Positions 14,153 to 23,283 are shown, counted from the first letter of the stretch. The stretch: DNA of 29,589 nt from Acidobacteriota bacterium (GCA_021780095.1 JAJXZK010000326.1:1-29589), one strand, 5' to 3'. The notes: a model not told the origin generated them from the letters alone. Translations and numbers: made by a program.

Positions 14153-17100
14153 CTAGACCACAAAATACTTCGCCTGCGGATGATGCACGATGATGGCGTC
14201 CGTGCTCTGCTCCGGCTCCAGGTGATAGCTTTCCGTCAGCCGTACGCCGATGCTTTCTTCCGGATGCAGCAAAGCGAAAATCTTCGTTTGGTCCTCTAGA
14301 TTCGGGCATGCGGGGTATCCGAAGGAATATCTCGAGCCGCGATATTTCTGATGAAACAAGTCCCGCACTTCCTGCGAATCGTCGCCGCCGATCCCGAGCT
14401 CTTCGCGTATCAGCTTGTGCATATACTCAGCCAACGCCTCCGCAGTTTCGACGCTCAATCCGTGCGTATAAAGATACTTGGTGAAATCTCCACGCTCGAA
14501 CAATTCTTTTGTAAGGTCGCTAGCCCTCTGCCCAACGGTAACGACGGAAAACCCAATAACATCAAGCCTTCCCGATGTTTTCGGCAGAAAGAAATCGGCG
14601 ACGGAAAGCTTGCGGCCTTCGCGCTGGCGAGGAAAAGAAATCCGCAGCAGTTCCTGTTTCGCAGTTCCCTCTTTCGCCGCTTCCGGCGCGTAAACAACCA
14701 CGTCGTTGCCGTCGCTGTTGCAAGGGAAATACCCATACACAGCTTTCGGCTCCAGCCACCCGGACTGCTTCGCCTCTGCGATCATCTCGTGCAAAATGGG
14801 ACGATATTTTTCCTCGACCAGCCGAACATAATCCGTTGCAGACGCGGTCTTCAGCTGCCATTGGTTTTTAAACAGGGCCGTCTCATTGATGTACGCGAAC
14901 ACGGTATCGAGCGAAAAATCCTTCTTCACGCGCACTCCGTAAAACGGCGGTTGCGGAATATCCGGCGCATCTTGAATCACCGACGAACGCTCGGTCGATA
15001 CTGGTTCCTGCGGCCCAGTGCGTTCTTCCGGCAAAAGATTCTTTCGCTCGAACAGCTTCACCGTTGTGCCTTCTTCAATGCGGCCCGCGCGCACAATCAC
15101 GTCTTCCGCGGTCAGGTCGCCAATGACGTGCAGGCCTGCGAACGCATCTTCCGCGTAGTACACGGGCCCGGCGTATTCCTTGCGCAAATCGTCTTCAACG
15201 TATTTCCGCGTTAGCGCCGCGCCGCCGCAAATCACCGGAATGTCGCTTTCCAGATGCTGCAAATCCTGGATCACATATTTCATCTCCAGCGTGCTTTTCA
15301 CCAGCAGCCCGCTCAAGCCAATCGCATCGGCTTTATGCAGCTGCGCCGCCTTGATAATCGCGTCAGATGGCTGCTTGATACCCAGATTCACCACTTTGTA
15401 GCCGTTGTTCGAAAGGATGATGTCGACAAGATTTTTGCCGATGTCGTGAACATCGCCTTTCACCGTGGCCAGCACAATCGTGCCCCGCTGCGAACCTTCG
15501 ACGCGCTCCATCTTCGGTTCGAGATAAGCCACTGCGGATTTCATCACCGATGCTGAATCCAGCACTGACGGCAGCTGCATTTTGCGCGCACCAAACAGTT
15601 CGCCCACCGTCTTCATTCCGTCCAGCAGCACAGTGTTAATCAGTTCCAGGGGCGTGTAGTTCAGCAGTGCCGTCTCCAACAGGTCTTCCAGCGATTGCTT
15701 GGTTGCCCCTGCCCCAACGCTGCGTTCGCCGCGAATGATCAACTGCTTCAGCTTGTCTTCCATGGTGAGCGCTTCAACAGCTTCTGGCTCCGGCTCCGCG
15801 TTGGGATCTTTCTGCAGGTTGGCGAAGTAGGCCATGTAAACCTGAAGCGGATCGCCGTCGGAGGTGTCGCGAAAAATTAATTTCCGCGCCAGGTCCACTT
15901 CCTTCTCAGGAATCTTGTAGAGCGGGTAAATTTTCGAATAATTCACGATAGCCATGTCGAGGCCGCGATCGACAGCCTCTTTCAAAAACACGCTGTTCAA
16001 CACACGACGCGAGTAGGTCGAAAGTCCAAACGAGATGTTGCTGACGCCCAGAAGGGTTCTGCTTTCCGGCAACTCCTGCTTCAGCAGCCGGACGGCGTCC
16101 AGCGTTTCCATGCCGGCGGTGCGATAGTCCTCTTGCCCGGTAGAAATCGGCAGCGTCAGCGGATCGAAGATCAAATCCTGCGGGCGCAATCCATACTTGT
16201 CCGTTGCCAGCTCGAAAATTCGGCGTGCAATGGCCACTTTCTTTTGCGCCGTCAGCGCCATTCCATCTTCGTCGATGGTCAAGGCAATGACGGCCGCGCC
16301 GTAGCGGCGAGCCATCGGCAGAACCTTCGACGTACGCTTTTCGCCATCTTCCAGATTGATGGAGTTGATCAACGGTTTGCCAGGAATGCGCTTCAGCGCT
16401 TCTTCGATCACGTCCGCTTCGGTCGAGTCGACCAACACCGGCGCAGGTACGCGCGTCGCAATCTGATCGAGCACCGCATTCATATACGCTTTTTCGTCTT
16501 CGCCGACGATCGCGCAGCAGATGTCCAGCATCTGGCTGCCTTCCTTCGCGAGACGCTTGGAAAGCGCGAGGATTCCGCCGTAGTCACCGCTGCGAACCAT
16601 CTCGCGAAATACGGGACTGCGCGTGGTCGTGTTCATTTCCTCCGCGACGATGACGGGCTGCCCATCCACCTCCAGTGGAATGGAAGAGTAGGCGCTGGCC
16701 GCAACACTCTGCGCCACTGCGTGGGTCTCGGCGGGCTTGGAGTGCTCCACTGCATCGACAACCGCACGCAAATGTTCCGGCGTGGTGCCGCAGCAACCGC
16801 CCACAACGCGCACGCCATACTCCTCGACAAACTGCTTGTGGAAATGCGCCAGTTCCTCCGGCGTCAGCGCATACACCGCATGGCCGCCGACATTCTGAGG
16901 CAGGCCGGCGTTCGGCAGTACGCTCACGGGCCGCGTCGCATTCTGACAGAGGAAACGCACCGCATCATTCATCTCGCGCGGACCGGTGGCGCAATTCAGC
17001 CCGATGACGTCCGGCTGAAAACACTCCAGCACCGCCAGGGCCGCGCCGATTTCGCTGCCCAGCAGCATTCTCCCGGTCGCTTCCAACGTGACCTGCATCT

Positions 17101-17656
17101 GGACCGGCAGACGCCTGCCGGTAGAGCGCATGGCGTCCTCACACGCGGCCAGGGCGATTTTTCCCTGCAACAAATCCTGGCATGTTTCAATCAGCAGAAC
17201 ATCGACGCCACCCTCAATCAAGGCTTCAATCTGTTCGCGATAAGCCTCGGCCATGGCATCGTACGTGATATGCCCAAGCGAAGGCAGCTTGGTGGTGGGG
17301 CCAATGGAGCCGGCAACGAATCGCGGCTTTTGCGGCGTGGAAAATTGCGCAGCCACTTCTTTCGCCATTTGCGCGGCCACAATATTCAGCTCGCGAGTCT
17401 TGTCTTCCAGCTGATATTCCGCCAGCACGATGCGTGAGGAGCCGAACGTGTCTGTCTCGATCACGTCGCAGCCGACTTCCAAAAAACTCGCATGAATGCC
17501 GCGAATCACATCCGGCCGGCTGAGCACGAGCAGCTCATTGCAACCTTCCTTGTTCCAATAGTCGTCGATGGTCAGAGCATGCTTCTGAATGCTGGTGCCC
17601 ATGGCACCGTCGTAGACGATGACTCGATCTCGTAATACCTCTGAAAAAGTTTTCAT
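14153..17656 (-). CDS. metH: Cobalamin-dependent methionine synthase
   Basis: An 1167-residue cytoplasmic enzyme that moves a methyl group from methyltetrahydrofolate to homocysteine through cobalamin. All four modules are present. The homocysteine domain (~1-310) has Zn ligands Cys222 (NCATGP) and Cys288/Cys289 (GGCCGTTPEH). The pterin-binding domain (~330-600) follows. The cobalamin module has a cap (~630-725) and the DVHDIG motif with the axial His737. The reactivation domain (~900-1167) carries SRYSFGYPACP for S-adenosylmethionine. Length is close to E. coli MetH (1227). The ATG at 17656 has AGGAAG 4-5 nt upstream. Only 54 nt separate it from the upstream PPC-domain gene, which leaves no room for a SAM or cobalamin riboswitch directly upstream. 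Confidence 0.97.
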   Translation of the reverse strand: MKTFSEVLRDRVIVYDGAMGTSIQKHALTIDDYWNKEGCNELLVLSRPDVIRGIHASFLEVGCDVIETDTFGSSRIVLAEYQLEDKTRELNIVAAQMAKEVAAQFSTPQKPRFVAGSIGPTTKLPSLGHITYDAMAEAYREQIEALIEGGVDVLLIETCQDLLQGKIALAACEDAMRSTGRRLPVQMQVTLEATGRMLLGSEIGAALAVLECFQPDVIGLNCATGPREMNDAVRFLCQNATRPVSVLPNAGLPQNVGGHAVYALTPEELAHFHKQFVEEYGVRVVGGCCGTTPEHLRAVVDAVEHSKPAETHAVAQSVAASAYSSIPLEVDGQPVIVAEEMNTTTRSPVFREMVRSGDYGGILALSKRLAKEGSQMLDICCAIVGEDEKAYMNAVLDQIATRVPAPVLVDSTEADVIEEALKRIPGKPLINSINLEDGEKRTSKVLPMARRYGAAVIALTIDEDGMALTAQKKVAIARRIFELATDKYGLRPQDLIFDPLTLPISTGQEDYRTAGMETLDAVRLLKQELPESRTLLGVSNISFGLSTYSRRVLNSVFLKEAVDRGLDMAIVNYSKIYPLYKIPEKEVDLARKLIFRDTSDGDPLQVYMAYFANLQKDPNAEPEPEAVEALTMEDKLKQLIIRGERSVGAGATKQSLEDLLETALLNYTPLELINTVLLDGMKTVGELFGARKMQLPSVLDSASVMKSAVAYLEPKMERVEGSQRGTIVLATVKGDVHDIGKNLVDIILSNNGYKVVNLGIKQPSDAIIKAAQLHKADAIGLSGLLVKSTLEMKYVIQDLQHLESDIPVICGGAALTRKYVEDDLRKEYAGPVYYAEDAFAGLHVIGDLTAEDVIVRAGRIEEGTTVKLFERKNLLPEERTGPQEPVSTERSSVIQDAPDIPQPPFYGVRVKKDFSLDTVFAYINETALFKNQWQLKTASATDYVRLVEEKYRPILHEMIAEAKQSGWLEPKAVYGYFPCNSDGNDVVVYAPEAAKEGTAKQELLRISFPRQREGRKLSVADFFLPKTSGRLDVIGFSVVTVGQRASDLTKELFERGDFTKYLYTHGLSVETAEALAEYMHKLIREELGIGGDDSQEVRDLFHQKYRGSRYSFGYPACPNLEDQTKIFALLHPEESIGVRLTESYHLEPEQSTDAIIVHHPQAKYFVV

Positions 17657-17710
17657 TGGCTTCCTGAACTACGAAGTTAGTTGCCGGTTCATTTCCATTC
17701 TGGCGAAGAG

Positions 17711-18307
17711 CTATTGCTGCATCGACGGATCAATCACCGCGATGCCCTTCTCCGGATCAAATTTCTTATAGAGCGGTCGAGGGTATGCCGTGATGATCAC
17801 CTCCAGCGTGGGCCATACGTGCGCCTGCAGCAGGTGTCCGCCATGTGTAGTGCCGTCGCCGAAGCCAACCACCATGTGAGCATGGACGACAGGCTTGCCC
17901 TGATACATCGCGATGTCGCCCAACAGCGAGAGGATTTCCGATTGATGGTCAATTGAAAAACTCCGGTAGGTCCTGCTCTGCGGATCGAGCCAGCCTAACG
18001 TCGCATTTCGTATCGCTCCGATGCCCGTGATTCTGGCGGCGACGATATGATTCTCTTCCGCAAATTGCGTCAGACCACCCAGGATTTCATCTCCGGAACC
18101 GAAGATCACGGCATACGTTGTTTCCTGCGCGCTCTGATTCAGGATTTTGAATTTCATTGATGGTGCGCTTGCCTTGGCGGGTATAGGAGCACTGCTGACA
18201 CTTCGGGGCGCAGTGGCGCCGTTCGCGGCAAGAGCGCTAGACGCGAGGAGACATGTAAACGCCAAGACAGCCCCGCCGACGACATACAAGATCCTTTGCA
18301 CCTTCAT
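17711..18307 (-). CDS. Exported PPC (DUF296) domain protein
   Basis: A 198-residue protein starting at the ATG at 18307 (MKVQRILYV), which has GGAGG 8 nt upstream; a longer ORF start at 18349 lacks this. Residues 1-27 are a standard signal peptide ending SSALA-ANG. From ~65 on it is a PPC/DUF296 domain: AVIFGSGDEILGGL, ARITGIGAIRNATLGWL, and the His-rich part VVHAHMVVGFGD with THGGHLLQAHV that forms the presumed metal site of bacterial PPC proteins. PPC domains are best known as cytoplasmic proteins or joined to AT-hooks in plants, so a signal peptide is unusual. It is transcribed into metH with a 54-nt gap. Function is unknown. Confidence 0.8.
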   Translation of the reverse strand: MKVQRILYVVGGAVLAFTCLLASSALAANGATAPRSVSSAPIPAKASAPSMKFKILNQSAQETTYAVIFGSGDEILGGLTQFAEENHIVAARITGIGAIRNATLGWLDPQSRTYRSFSIDHQSEILSLLGDIAMYQGKPVVHAHMVVGFGDGTTHGGHLLQAHVWPTLEVIITAYPRPLYKKFDPEKGIAVIDPSMQQ

Positions 18308-18400
18308 CTCGATCCCTCCCCTCTGGAATTGCATTCTATTGACCGGCAAGTAAAACGATCCTTCGTCGCTGCCCGAACCCCTACGTGGAGAATCGGCGGG

Positions 18401-18415
18401 CGAAGGAGCCCTTCG
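18401..18415. terminator. Short hairpin downstream of nuoI
   Basis: CGAAGG-AGC-CCTTCG, a perfect 6-bp stem 30 nt past the nuoI stop on the minus strand. There is no T-tract on the minus side, so it is a weak terminator candidate. Confidence 0.3.
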
Positions 18416-18444
18416 TTCTATCTTAGCGATTGCGTAGCTTTCAG

Positions 18445-18930
18445 TTATGGAGTGGAGGGTTCGATCGGGGCCGGGGAGCCCGGCATCGGCGCCAGAAGGT
18501 CTTCTTTGCGCATCACCAGGGTGGTGGTGTTGAACGAAGAGGATTCAAAGCCGTGGCCGTGCGTGATGGCGTCGGTGGGGCAGGCTTCGACGCAATAGCC
18601 GCAAAAGATGCAGCGGTTGTAGTCGATGTTGTAAACCTTGGCGTAGCGCTCGGCGCTTGAAATTCGCTGCTCGGCGGTGTTTTCGGCGGCCTCGATGTGA
18701 ATGCAGTTCGACGGGCACGCAGCGGCGCACAGGAAACAGGCCACGCATTTTTCCAATCCGTTTTCATCCCGTTGCAGCACGTGTCGGCCGCGGTAGCGTT
18801 CTTCAAACTTCGCACCGCGCATCGGTCCCGGGCCATCCGGATAGTTCTCCACCTCGGTCGGCTGGAAGATTTCTCCGAATGTGACACTCATTCCTTTGGC
18901 AACGGCTGCGAGATCGCGCACAATCGACAT
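18445..18930 (-). CDS. nuoI: NADH-quinone oxidoreductase subunit I (NuoI-like ferredoxin)
   Basis: A 161-residue protein with two 4Fe-4S ferredoxin motifs: Cys62/65/68/72 (KCVACFLCAAACP) and Cys107/110/113/117 (RCIFCGYCVEACP). With the flanking CIHIEA and PTDAITHGHGFE this is the NuoI pattern, the subunit that carries clusters N6a and N6b in the peripheral arm of complex I. The ATG at 18930 (MSIVRDLAA) fits the family start; the frame stays open 37 codons upstream but that part looks non-coding. No other nuo gene is in the window, so nuoI appears to be detached from the main operon. It is divergent from the GT9 gene, with 125 nt between starts. Confidence 0.9.
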   Translation of the reverse strand: MSIVRDLAAVAKGMSVTFGEIFQPTEVENYPDGPGPMRGAKFEERYRGRHVLQRDENGLEKCVACFLCAAACPSNCIHIEAAENTAEQRISSAERYAKVYNIDYNRCIFCGYCVEACPTDAITHGHGFESSSFNTTTLVMRKEDLLAPMPGSPAPIEPSTP

Positions 18931-19055
18931 ACCTGGATTATAAACGAGGAAAAGCAGTCGAGATCGAGGCATCCAACAGCTATACGGTTCAATCGCGGTG
19001 ACGATATTGGTGTCGTGAAGGCAGCGATCACGCAGTAGCATTGACTTCCAAGCAT

Positions 19056-20150
19056 ATGCAGACTGAAATCGAACGCGTTCTGATTTATCGGCTGGGAAGC
19101 CTAGGTGATACCGTGGTCGCGTTGCCCTGCTTTCATCAGGTGGCGCGCGCCTATCCCGACGCCGAACGTCGTCTGCTGACGAACATTCCCGTGCATAGCA
19201 AAGCTCCGGCTGCGTTTGCTGTGCTGGAAGGCTCGGGGCTGGTGCATAGCTACATGCGCTATCCGATCGGTACCCGTAGCCTTGGCGATCTGCTCACATT
19301 GCAACGGGAAATTCGTTCGTACCGCGCGCAGGTATTGGTCTACCTGACGCCGCGACGACTGGCGAGCGAAGTGGTGCGCGATGCCGCATTCTTCCGGCTC
19401 TGCGGTATTCCGACAATCATCGGATTGCCATTGGCTCGTGATTCTCGAACCAACCGGCTGGATAATGTTACCGGTTGGTATGAGCCAGAAGCGGTGCGGC
19501 TCGCGCGGTTGATGCGAAGCCTGGGAAAGATTGACCTGCAAGATCCGACGTATTGGGACCTGGGCCTGACGCTCGACGAGCATCAACGCGCGGCAGAGGC
19601 GCTGGAACCGGTACAAGGGCGTCCGCTACTCGCGTGTTGCGTGGGCACCAAAGTGCAGGCGAAAGATTGGGGGGCGGAGAACTGGCGCAGTGTCCTTAAT
19701 ACGCTAGCCGCCGAGCTACCGCAGTACGGGTTGGTGATGGTCGGAGCCGGAGAGGAGATCGCTGTCAGCGATCGTGTCGCGGAAGCTTGGGCGGGACGAT
19801 CCGCCAATCTGTGCGGAAAGCTTCTTCCCCGTCAGTCCGCGGCAGTTTTGGCGCGGGCAAAGCTTTTTGTAGGACACGACAGTGGCCCCATGCACTTGGC
19901 GGCAACGGTCGGTACACCCTGCGTCGCAATATTCGCTGCGAGGAATAAACCGCGAACGTGGTTTCCGTGGGGAAGCCAGCACGGAGTGGTATACCACCGC
20001 ACCGAATGTTGGGGCTGCGATCTGGAGATATGCATCGAGCAGAAGAAGAAATGCCTCACGTCGATTCTTCCGGCCGAAGTGCTGGGCGTGGTGCATCGTG
20101 TACTCTCCCGCCTTTCGTTAGCCCATACCCTGGTGTCCAGCCCTAGATGA
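19056..20150 (+). CDS. Glycosyltransferase family 9 (heptosyltransferase-like)
   Basis: A 364-residue GT-B fold enzyme of the ADP-heptose:LPS heptosyltransferase family. The N-terminus (IERVLIYRLGSLGDTVVALP) carries the family's GxxGD element. The C-terminal donor domain has ACCVGTKVQAKDWGAENW, LVMVGAGEE and the signature FVGHDSGPMHLAATVGTPCV. It ends with a Cys-rich stretch (ECWGCDLEICIEQKKKCL) also seen in other GT9 members. The ATG at 19056 is chosen; a TTG at 19041 would add five residues, and neither has a strong ribosome-binding site. The neighbour hldE, 43 nt downstream in the same direction, makes the ADP-heptose donor, which supports heptosyl transfer to the LPS core. Acceptor unknown. 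Confidence 0.88.
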   Translation: MQTEIERVLIYRLGSLGDTVVALPCFHQVARAYPDAERRLLTNIPVHSKAPAAFAVLEGSGLVHSYMRYPIGTRSLGDLLTLQREIRSYRAQVLVYLTPRRLASEVVRDAAFFRLCGIPTIIGLPLARDSRTNRLDNVTGWYEPEAVRLARLMRSLGKIDLQDPTYWDLGLTLDEHQRAAEALEPVQGRPLLACCVGTKVQAKDWGAENWRSVLNTLAAELPQYGLVMVGAGEEIAVSDRVAEAWAGRSANLCGKLLPRQSAAVLARAKLFVGHDSGPMHLAATVGTPCVAIFAARNKPRTWFPWGSQHGVVYHRTECWGCDLEICIEQKKKCLTSILPAEVLGVVHRVLSRLSLAHTLVSSPR

Positions 20151-20193
20151 ACCGCTCCGCCGCGCAGCCAGTTAGGATAAATTGGAGCACAGC

Positions 20194-21699
20194 ATGATTC
20201 GTGATCTTCATCGTGTCCTCGACCTGGTCGAGTCCGGCCTTCAGCGCTACCGTGTGCTAGTGGTTGGCGATTTGATGCTGGACCAGTATTTGTGGGGCGA
20301 CGTCAGCCGCATCTCACCCGAAGCGCCGGTGCCGGTGTTGCGTTCTGCGCGGCGCACCCATGTCGCCGGCGGAGCCGCCAATGTTGCGATGAATCTGGTT
20401 GGCCTGGGAGCGCAAGTATCGCTAGCCGGATTTCTGGGTAGTGATGAATCGGCAGAGACGTTGCGCGGGTTGTTGACGACGGCCGGCATCACGACCGACG
20501 CGGTCTGCGTTTGGGAGAGACCGACCATTTCCAAAACGCGGATTATGGCGGGACGGCAACAGCTGATGCGGCTCGACGTCGAGGTACCTGAGTTACCTTT
20601 TGCGACTGAGATCGATTCCCTGCTGCAATCTTTGACCGCGCAGATTGCCACCGCGGACAGCATCATTCTTTCTGACTACGCGAAGGGTGCGCTGCCGGAA
20701 CAGGTTTGTCAGCACGTGATCATGGAAGCGCGCAAACGCAACATCCCCGTGCTGGTGGACCCCAAAGGCAGCGATTTTTCGAAATATCGTAGGGCGACGA
20801 CAATCTGCCCCAACCTGCAGGAGCTATCGAACTGCACCGGCGTTCCTGTGCAGCAGATGGACAAACTGTTGGGAGCAGGTCGCGTGCTGATTCCTTCGCT
20901 GCACCTCGACTACTTGACCGTTACGATGAGCGAGCGCGGTATTCGTGTCCTGCACTCTGACGAATATGAGGATCTGCACGCCGCTGCGCTGGCGCGCGAA
21001 GTCTACGATGTCTCCGGTGCGGGAGACACTGTGATTGCGACCCTGGCTGCCGCGGCTGCTGGAAAGCTCGATCTGGAAAGCGCGATTCAACTGGCCAATG
21101 TAGCCGCTGGCATTGTGGTAAGCCGGGTGGGAACGGTGCCCATCGATCGGGCGAATCTGCTGGCTACATTGTCGGTGGAACTTGCCACCAGTACGCAGGA
21201 GAAAGTTGTTGACCGCGCCGCTTTAATCGCCCGCGCTGTGCAGTGGCGAGACCGTGGCGAAACCATTGTGTTCACCAACGGATGTTTCGATCTGCTGCAC
21301 ATCGGGCACATCACGCTGCTGGAAAACGCACACCGCATGGGAGACCACCTGGTCTTGGGGATTAACAGCGATGCTTCAGCGCGGCGTTTGAAAGGCTCGA
21401 CTCGACCAATTGTCGGCGAGAAGGAGCGGGCACGCATTCTGGCGGCGTTGGCGTCGACAGATGCCATTGTGATCTTCGATGAAGACACGCCGCTAGCGAC
21501 GATTGAAGCGTTGCGGCCCCATGTTCTGGTGAAGGGCGGCGACTACACGGAATCGACGGTTGTCGGCGCAGACCTAGTGCGCAGTTGGGGGGGGCGCGTC
21601 GCCATTGTGCCGACGGTGGCCGGCTTCAGCACCACGAACCTGGTACGGAAGCTGAGCGCGACCCCGGAAAAGAGCCGCGCAAGCGAATCAAATTCGTAG
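20194..21699 (+). CDS. hldE: Bifunctional heptose-7-phosphate kinase / heptose-1-phosphate adenylyltransferase
   Basis: A 501-residue two-domain enzyme of ADP-L-glycero-D-manno-heptose synthesis. Residues ~1-330 are a PfkB-type kinase: VLVVGDLMLDQYLWGDVSRI at the start, VDPKGSDFSKYR in the middle, and the anion-hole motif DVSGAGDT with catalytic Asp278. Residues ~355-490 are the nucleotidyltransferase: FTNGCFDLLHIGH (His369, His372) and KGGDYTESTVVG. The ATG at 20194 is preceded by TTGGAG at 6 nt; an in-frame TTG at 20182 sits within that site and is unlikely. Paired with the GT9 gene upstream, it points to a heptose-containing LPS core. Confidence 0.96.
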   Translation: MIRDLHRVLDLVESGLQRYRVLVVGDLMLDQYLWGDVSRISPEAPVPVLRSARRTHVAGGAANVAMNLVGLGAQVSLAGFLGSDESAETLRGLLTTAGITTDAVCVWERPTISKTRIMAGRQQLMRLDVEVPELPFATEIDSLLQSLTAQIATADSIILSDYAKGALPEQVCQHVIMEARKRNIPVLVDPKGSDFSKYRRATTICPNLQELSNCTGVPVQQMDKLLGAGRVLIPSLHLDYLTVTMSERGIRVLHSDEYEDLHAAALAREVYDVSGAGDTVIATLAAAAAGKLDLESAIQLANVAAGIVVSRVGTVPIDRANLLATLSVELATSTQEKVVDRAALIARAVQWRDRGETIVFTNGCFDLLHIGHITLLENAHRMGDHLVLGINSDASARRLKGSTRPIVGEKERARILAALASTDAIVIFDEDTPLATIEALRPHVLVKGGDYTESTVVGADLVRSWGGRVAIVPTVAGFSTTNLVRKLSATPEKSRASESNS

Positions 21700-21712
21700 G
21701 CAAGCAATCGTC

Positions 21713-21748
21713 GAGCGAGCCCATGCCGCACCGAACGCTGGCTTGCTC
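21713..21748. terminator. Hairpin between convergent hldE and lipoprotein gene
   Basis: GAGCGAGCC (21713-21721) pairs with GGCTTGCTC (21740-21748), 9 bp with one G-U pair around an 18-nt loop, inside the 68-nt gap between convergent genes. There is no T-tract. It is accepted mainly because of position. Confidence 0.35.
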
Positions 21749-21767
21749 ACCTCGACCGTCGCCGTGG

Positions 21768-22286
21768 TTAGTCGCCAGAAGCATTGTCTGAATGGGAAGC
21801 GTGGTGCTGGCGCTCCGGATCATGCAGCCACTTGGATAGTGCGGTGCCGTTCATCTCCATTCCAACCAAGTCCAGCTCGCCGTGCTCGTAATCCGCGATC
21901 ATCATGCCCATGGACGAGCCGTCAGGATGCACTAGTATCACCGACTGATCACCACCGCGATTTTTTCCTCCGCCAACTTCCGTCACAAACGGTTGCCAGT
22001 CATCGCCGAGTCTGGACTTCAGCAGCGGATATAAATCCTTTCCATCCATGCCGCGCACATTGTCAAACTGGGCCACTCGCAGGCCCTGTACACCGCCGTG
22101 CGTCTTCAGGCTGGCAAAAATGCTGACTAGAGTCATCATGGGAATGCGCTGCGCATGGACGGAGTACTTATGCTCCACGGCGGAGACGACGGAGTTAAAG
22201 TCACGGTCGGCGGCCGAACATCCCGTCGAAACCAGAAGCGCCGAAGCCAACACGAGCAAAACGAAGTATCTCATCTTGGATTTCAT
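21768..22286 (-). CDS. DUF4252-like lipoprotein
   Basis: A 172-residue lipoprotein. The N-terminal helix MRYFVLLVLASALLVSTGCS ends in a lipobox with Cys23. The mature part has a mixed alpha/beta pattern (VAQFDNVRGMDGKDLYPLL, MIADYEHGELDLVGMEMNGT) resembling the upstream gene product, so both look like DUF4252-type proteins. Its ATG overlaps the TGA of the upstream gene in the sequence ATGA (22283-22286), and AAGGAG lies 5 nt before the start: a classic translational-coupling arrangement. The C-terminus is rich in His, Ser and Asp. It is the last gene of the sigma/anti-sigma operon. Molecular function unknown. Confidence 0.75.
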   Translation of the reverse strand: MKSKMRYFVLLVLASALLVSTGCSAADRDFNSVVSAVEHKYSVHAQRIPMMTLVSIFASLKTHGGVQGLRVAQFDNVRGMDGKDLYPLLKSRLGDDWQPFVTEVGGGKNRGGDQSVILVHPDGSSMGMMIADYEHGELDLVGMEMNGTALSKWLHDPERQHHASHSDNASGD

Positions 22287-22867
22287 TTCGACTCCTTGGT
22301 TGAATTCTTCTGCATGTTCAGCTTGGGTACGCCGAAATTGCCGCTCAGTTCTTTCAAATCTTCCGGACGAATCGAGCCGGAAATGTACACCATGTCCAGT
22401 TCCTTGGGCTCAGCATCCAGGACAAACATTCCTTTCACCTCATTGCCGAGCATTTTTACGTAGACATCGGTGTCGCCTTCGGCCTTTTTCGAACGCACTT
22501 TCACCATCGGATTCCAGTCGGGTCCGAGGAACTGCTGACGAATGGTTTTCAGATCGTCCGGCGTGTATTGTCCGGGCTCAGAGAATTCATAGCTGCGGAC
22601 GTAAATCGCATTCAGGTTCTGAATCAGCCGTTGCGCCTGCGCGTCGTCCTTCTCTTTCGAGTCGAGGAACTGGCTGGCAAACTTTAGCATTGTCTTGTTC
22701 ATCGTCACTTCATTCACGTCGGATGCACGCGCCGCCAGCTTTTTATCGAGTTCGACCGGAAAATTGGGCTGGATATCCTGGGCAACAGCAGGGATGGTGA
22801 GCAGCAAACCGCAGCCAAGCAGAACGCCTACGCGGCAGGTGGCGATCCATTGTTTCATTCGAGTCAT
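22283..22867 (-). CDS. DUF4252-like exported protein
   Basis: A 194-residue protein starting at the ATG at 22867 (MTRMKQW) with AAGGAGA about 8 nt upstream; the frame is open further but that is within the anti-sigma gene. Residues ~8-29 are a signal peptide (GVLLGCGLLLTIPAVAQ). The mature part has SYEFSEPGQYTPDDLKTIRQ, DTDVYVKMLGNEVKGMFVLD and ELDMVYISGSIRPEDLKEL, the pattern of DUF4252 proteins, which often accompany ECF sigma/anti-sigma pairs in Bacteroidota and Acidobacteriota. It starts 11 nt after the anti-sigma stop and overlaps the lipoprotein start by 4 nt. A cell-envelope or signal-sensing role is an inference. Confidence 0.75.
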   Translation of the reverse strand: MTRMKQWIATCRVGVLLGCGLLLTIPAVAQDIQPNFPVELDKKLAARASDVNEVTMNKTMLKFASQFLDSKEKDDAQAQRLIQNLNAIYVRSYEFSEPGQYTPDDLKTIRQQFLGPDWNPMVKVRSKKAEGDTDVYVKMLGNEVKGMFVLDAEPKELDMVYISGSIRPEDLKELSGNFGVPKLNMQKNSTKESK

Positions 22868-22878
22868 GATGTTTCTCC

Positions 22879-23283
22879 TTAATTTGCGTCTTGCTGATTT
22901 GAGTCGTTGCCGTCCACTTTGTTGCGAACGTCCTGCAATGTAGAACTGGTAATTCTTAGCGCGAGCAATACCTGTTGGCGCGCGTGTTCGCCGGCAAGCT
23001 GGCGTTCTCTCTGGTGCTCCAGGTAGCCGCCCACTCCGACCGACAACAGCAGAGTCGCCGCAATGGCGCCACGCACTAGCGGGTTGCGAATCGCCCGCAC
23101 CGGCCACGGCACCGGTTCATGCTGCGGCAACGCATCCACCCGGGCCAATACGCGATCCGCAAAGCCGTCGGGTGCGGGCCGAGTATGAAGGCGGGCTCGC
23201 AATTCCTGCTCAAACGTTGCTTCCAATTCCGGGTCGAATCCCTCGGCTTCCGAATCATGCGGCTGTCGGCCAAACTCAACCAT
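22879..23283 (-). CDS. Membrane anti-sigma factor-like protein
   Basis: A 134-residue protein with a cytoplasmic N-terminal part (~1-66) containing FEQELRARLH and PDGFADRVLARVDAL, one membrane helix at ~69-87 (PLVRGAIAATLLLSVGVGGYL), and a short charged external tail. The His-x3-Cys-x2-Cys zinc anti-sigma motif is absent. Its ATG (23283) overlaps the end of the sigma gene by 8 nt, the arrangement usual for an ECF sigma factor and its own anti-sigma. It is assigned from topology and position rather than from a clear domain match. It probably holds the sigma factor at the membrane until an envelope signal releases it. Confidence 0.7.
   Translation of the reverse strand: MVEFGRQPHDSEAEGFDPELEATFEQELRARLHTRPAPDGFADRVLARVDALPQHEPVPWPVRAIRNPLVRGAIAATLLLSVGVGGYLEHQRERQLAGEHARQQVLLALRITSSTLQDVRNKVDGNDSNQQDAN

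Noticed and set aside
16133..17437. 434-aa ORF antisense to metH (+)
   Set aside because: It is opposite a well-conserved enzyme, is Arg/Gln/His-rich in the manner of antisense frames and has no motif.
17657..17710. SAM or cobalamin riboswitch before metH
   Set aside because: Only 54 nt separate metH from the upstream gene and no riboswitch core is seen.
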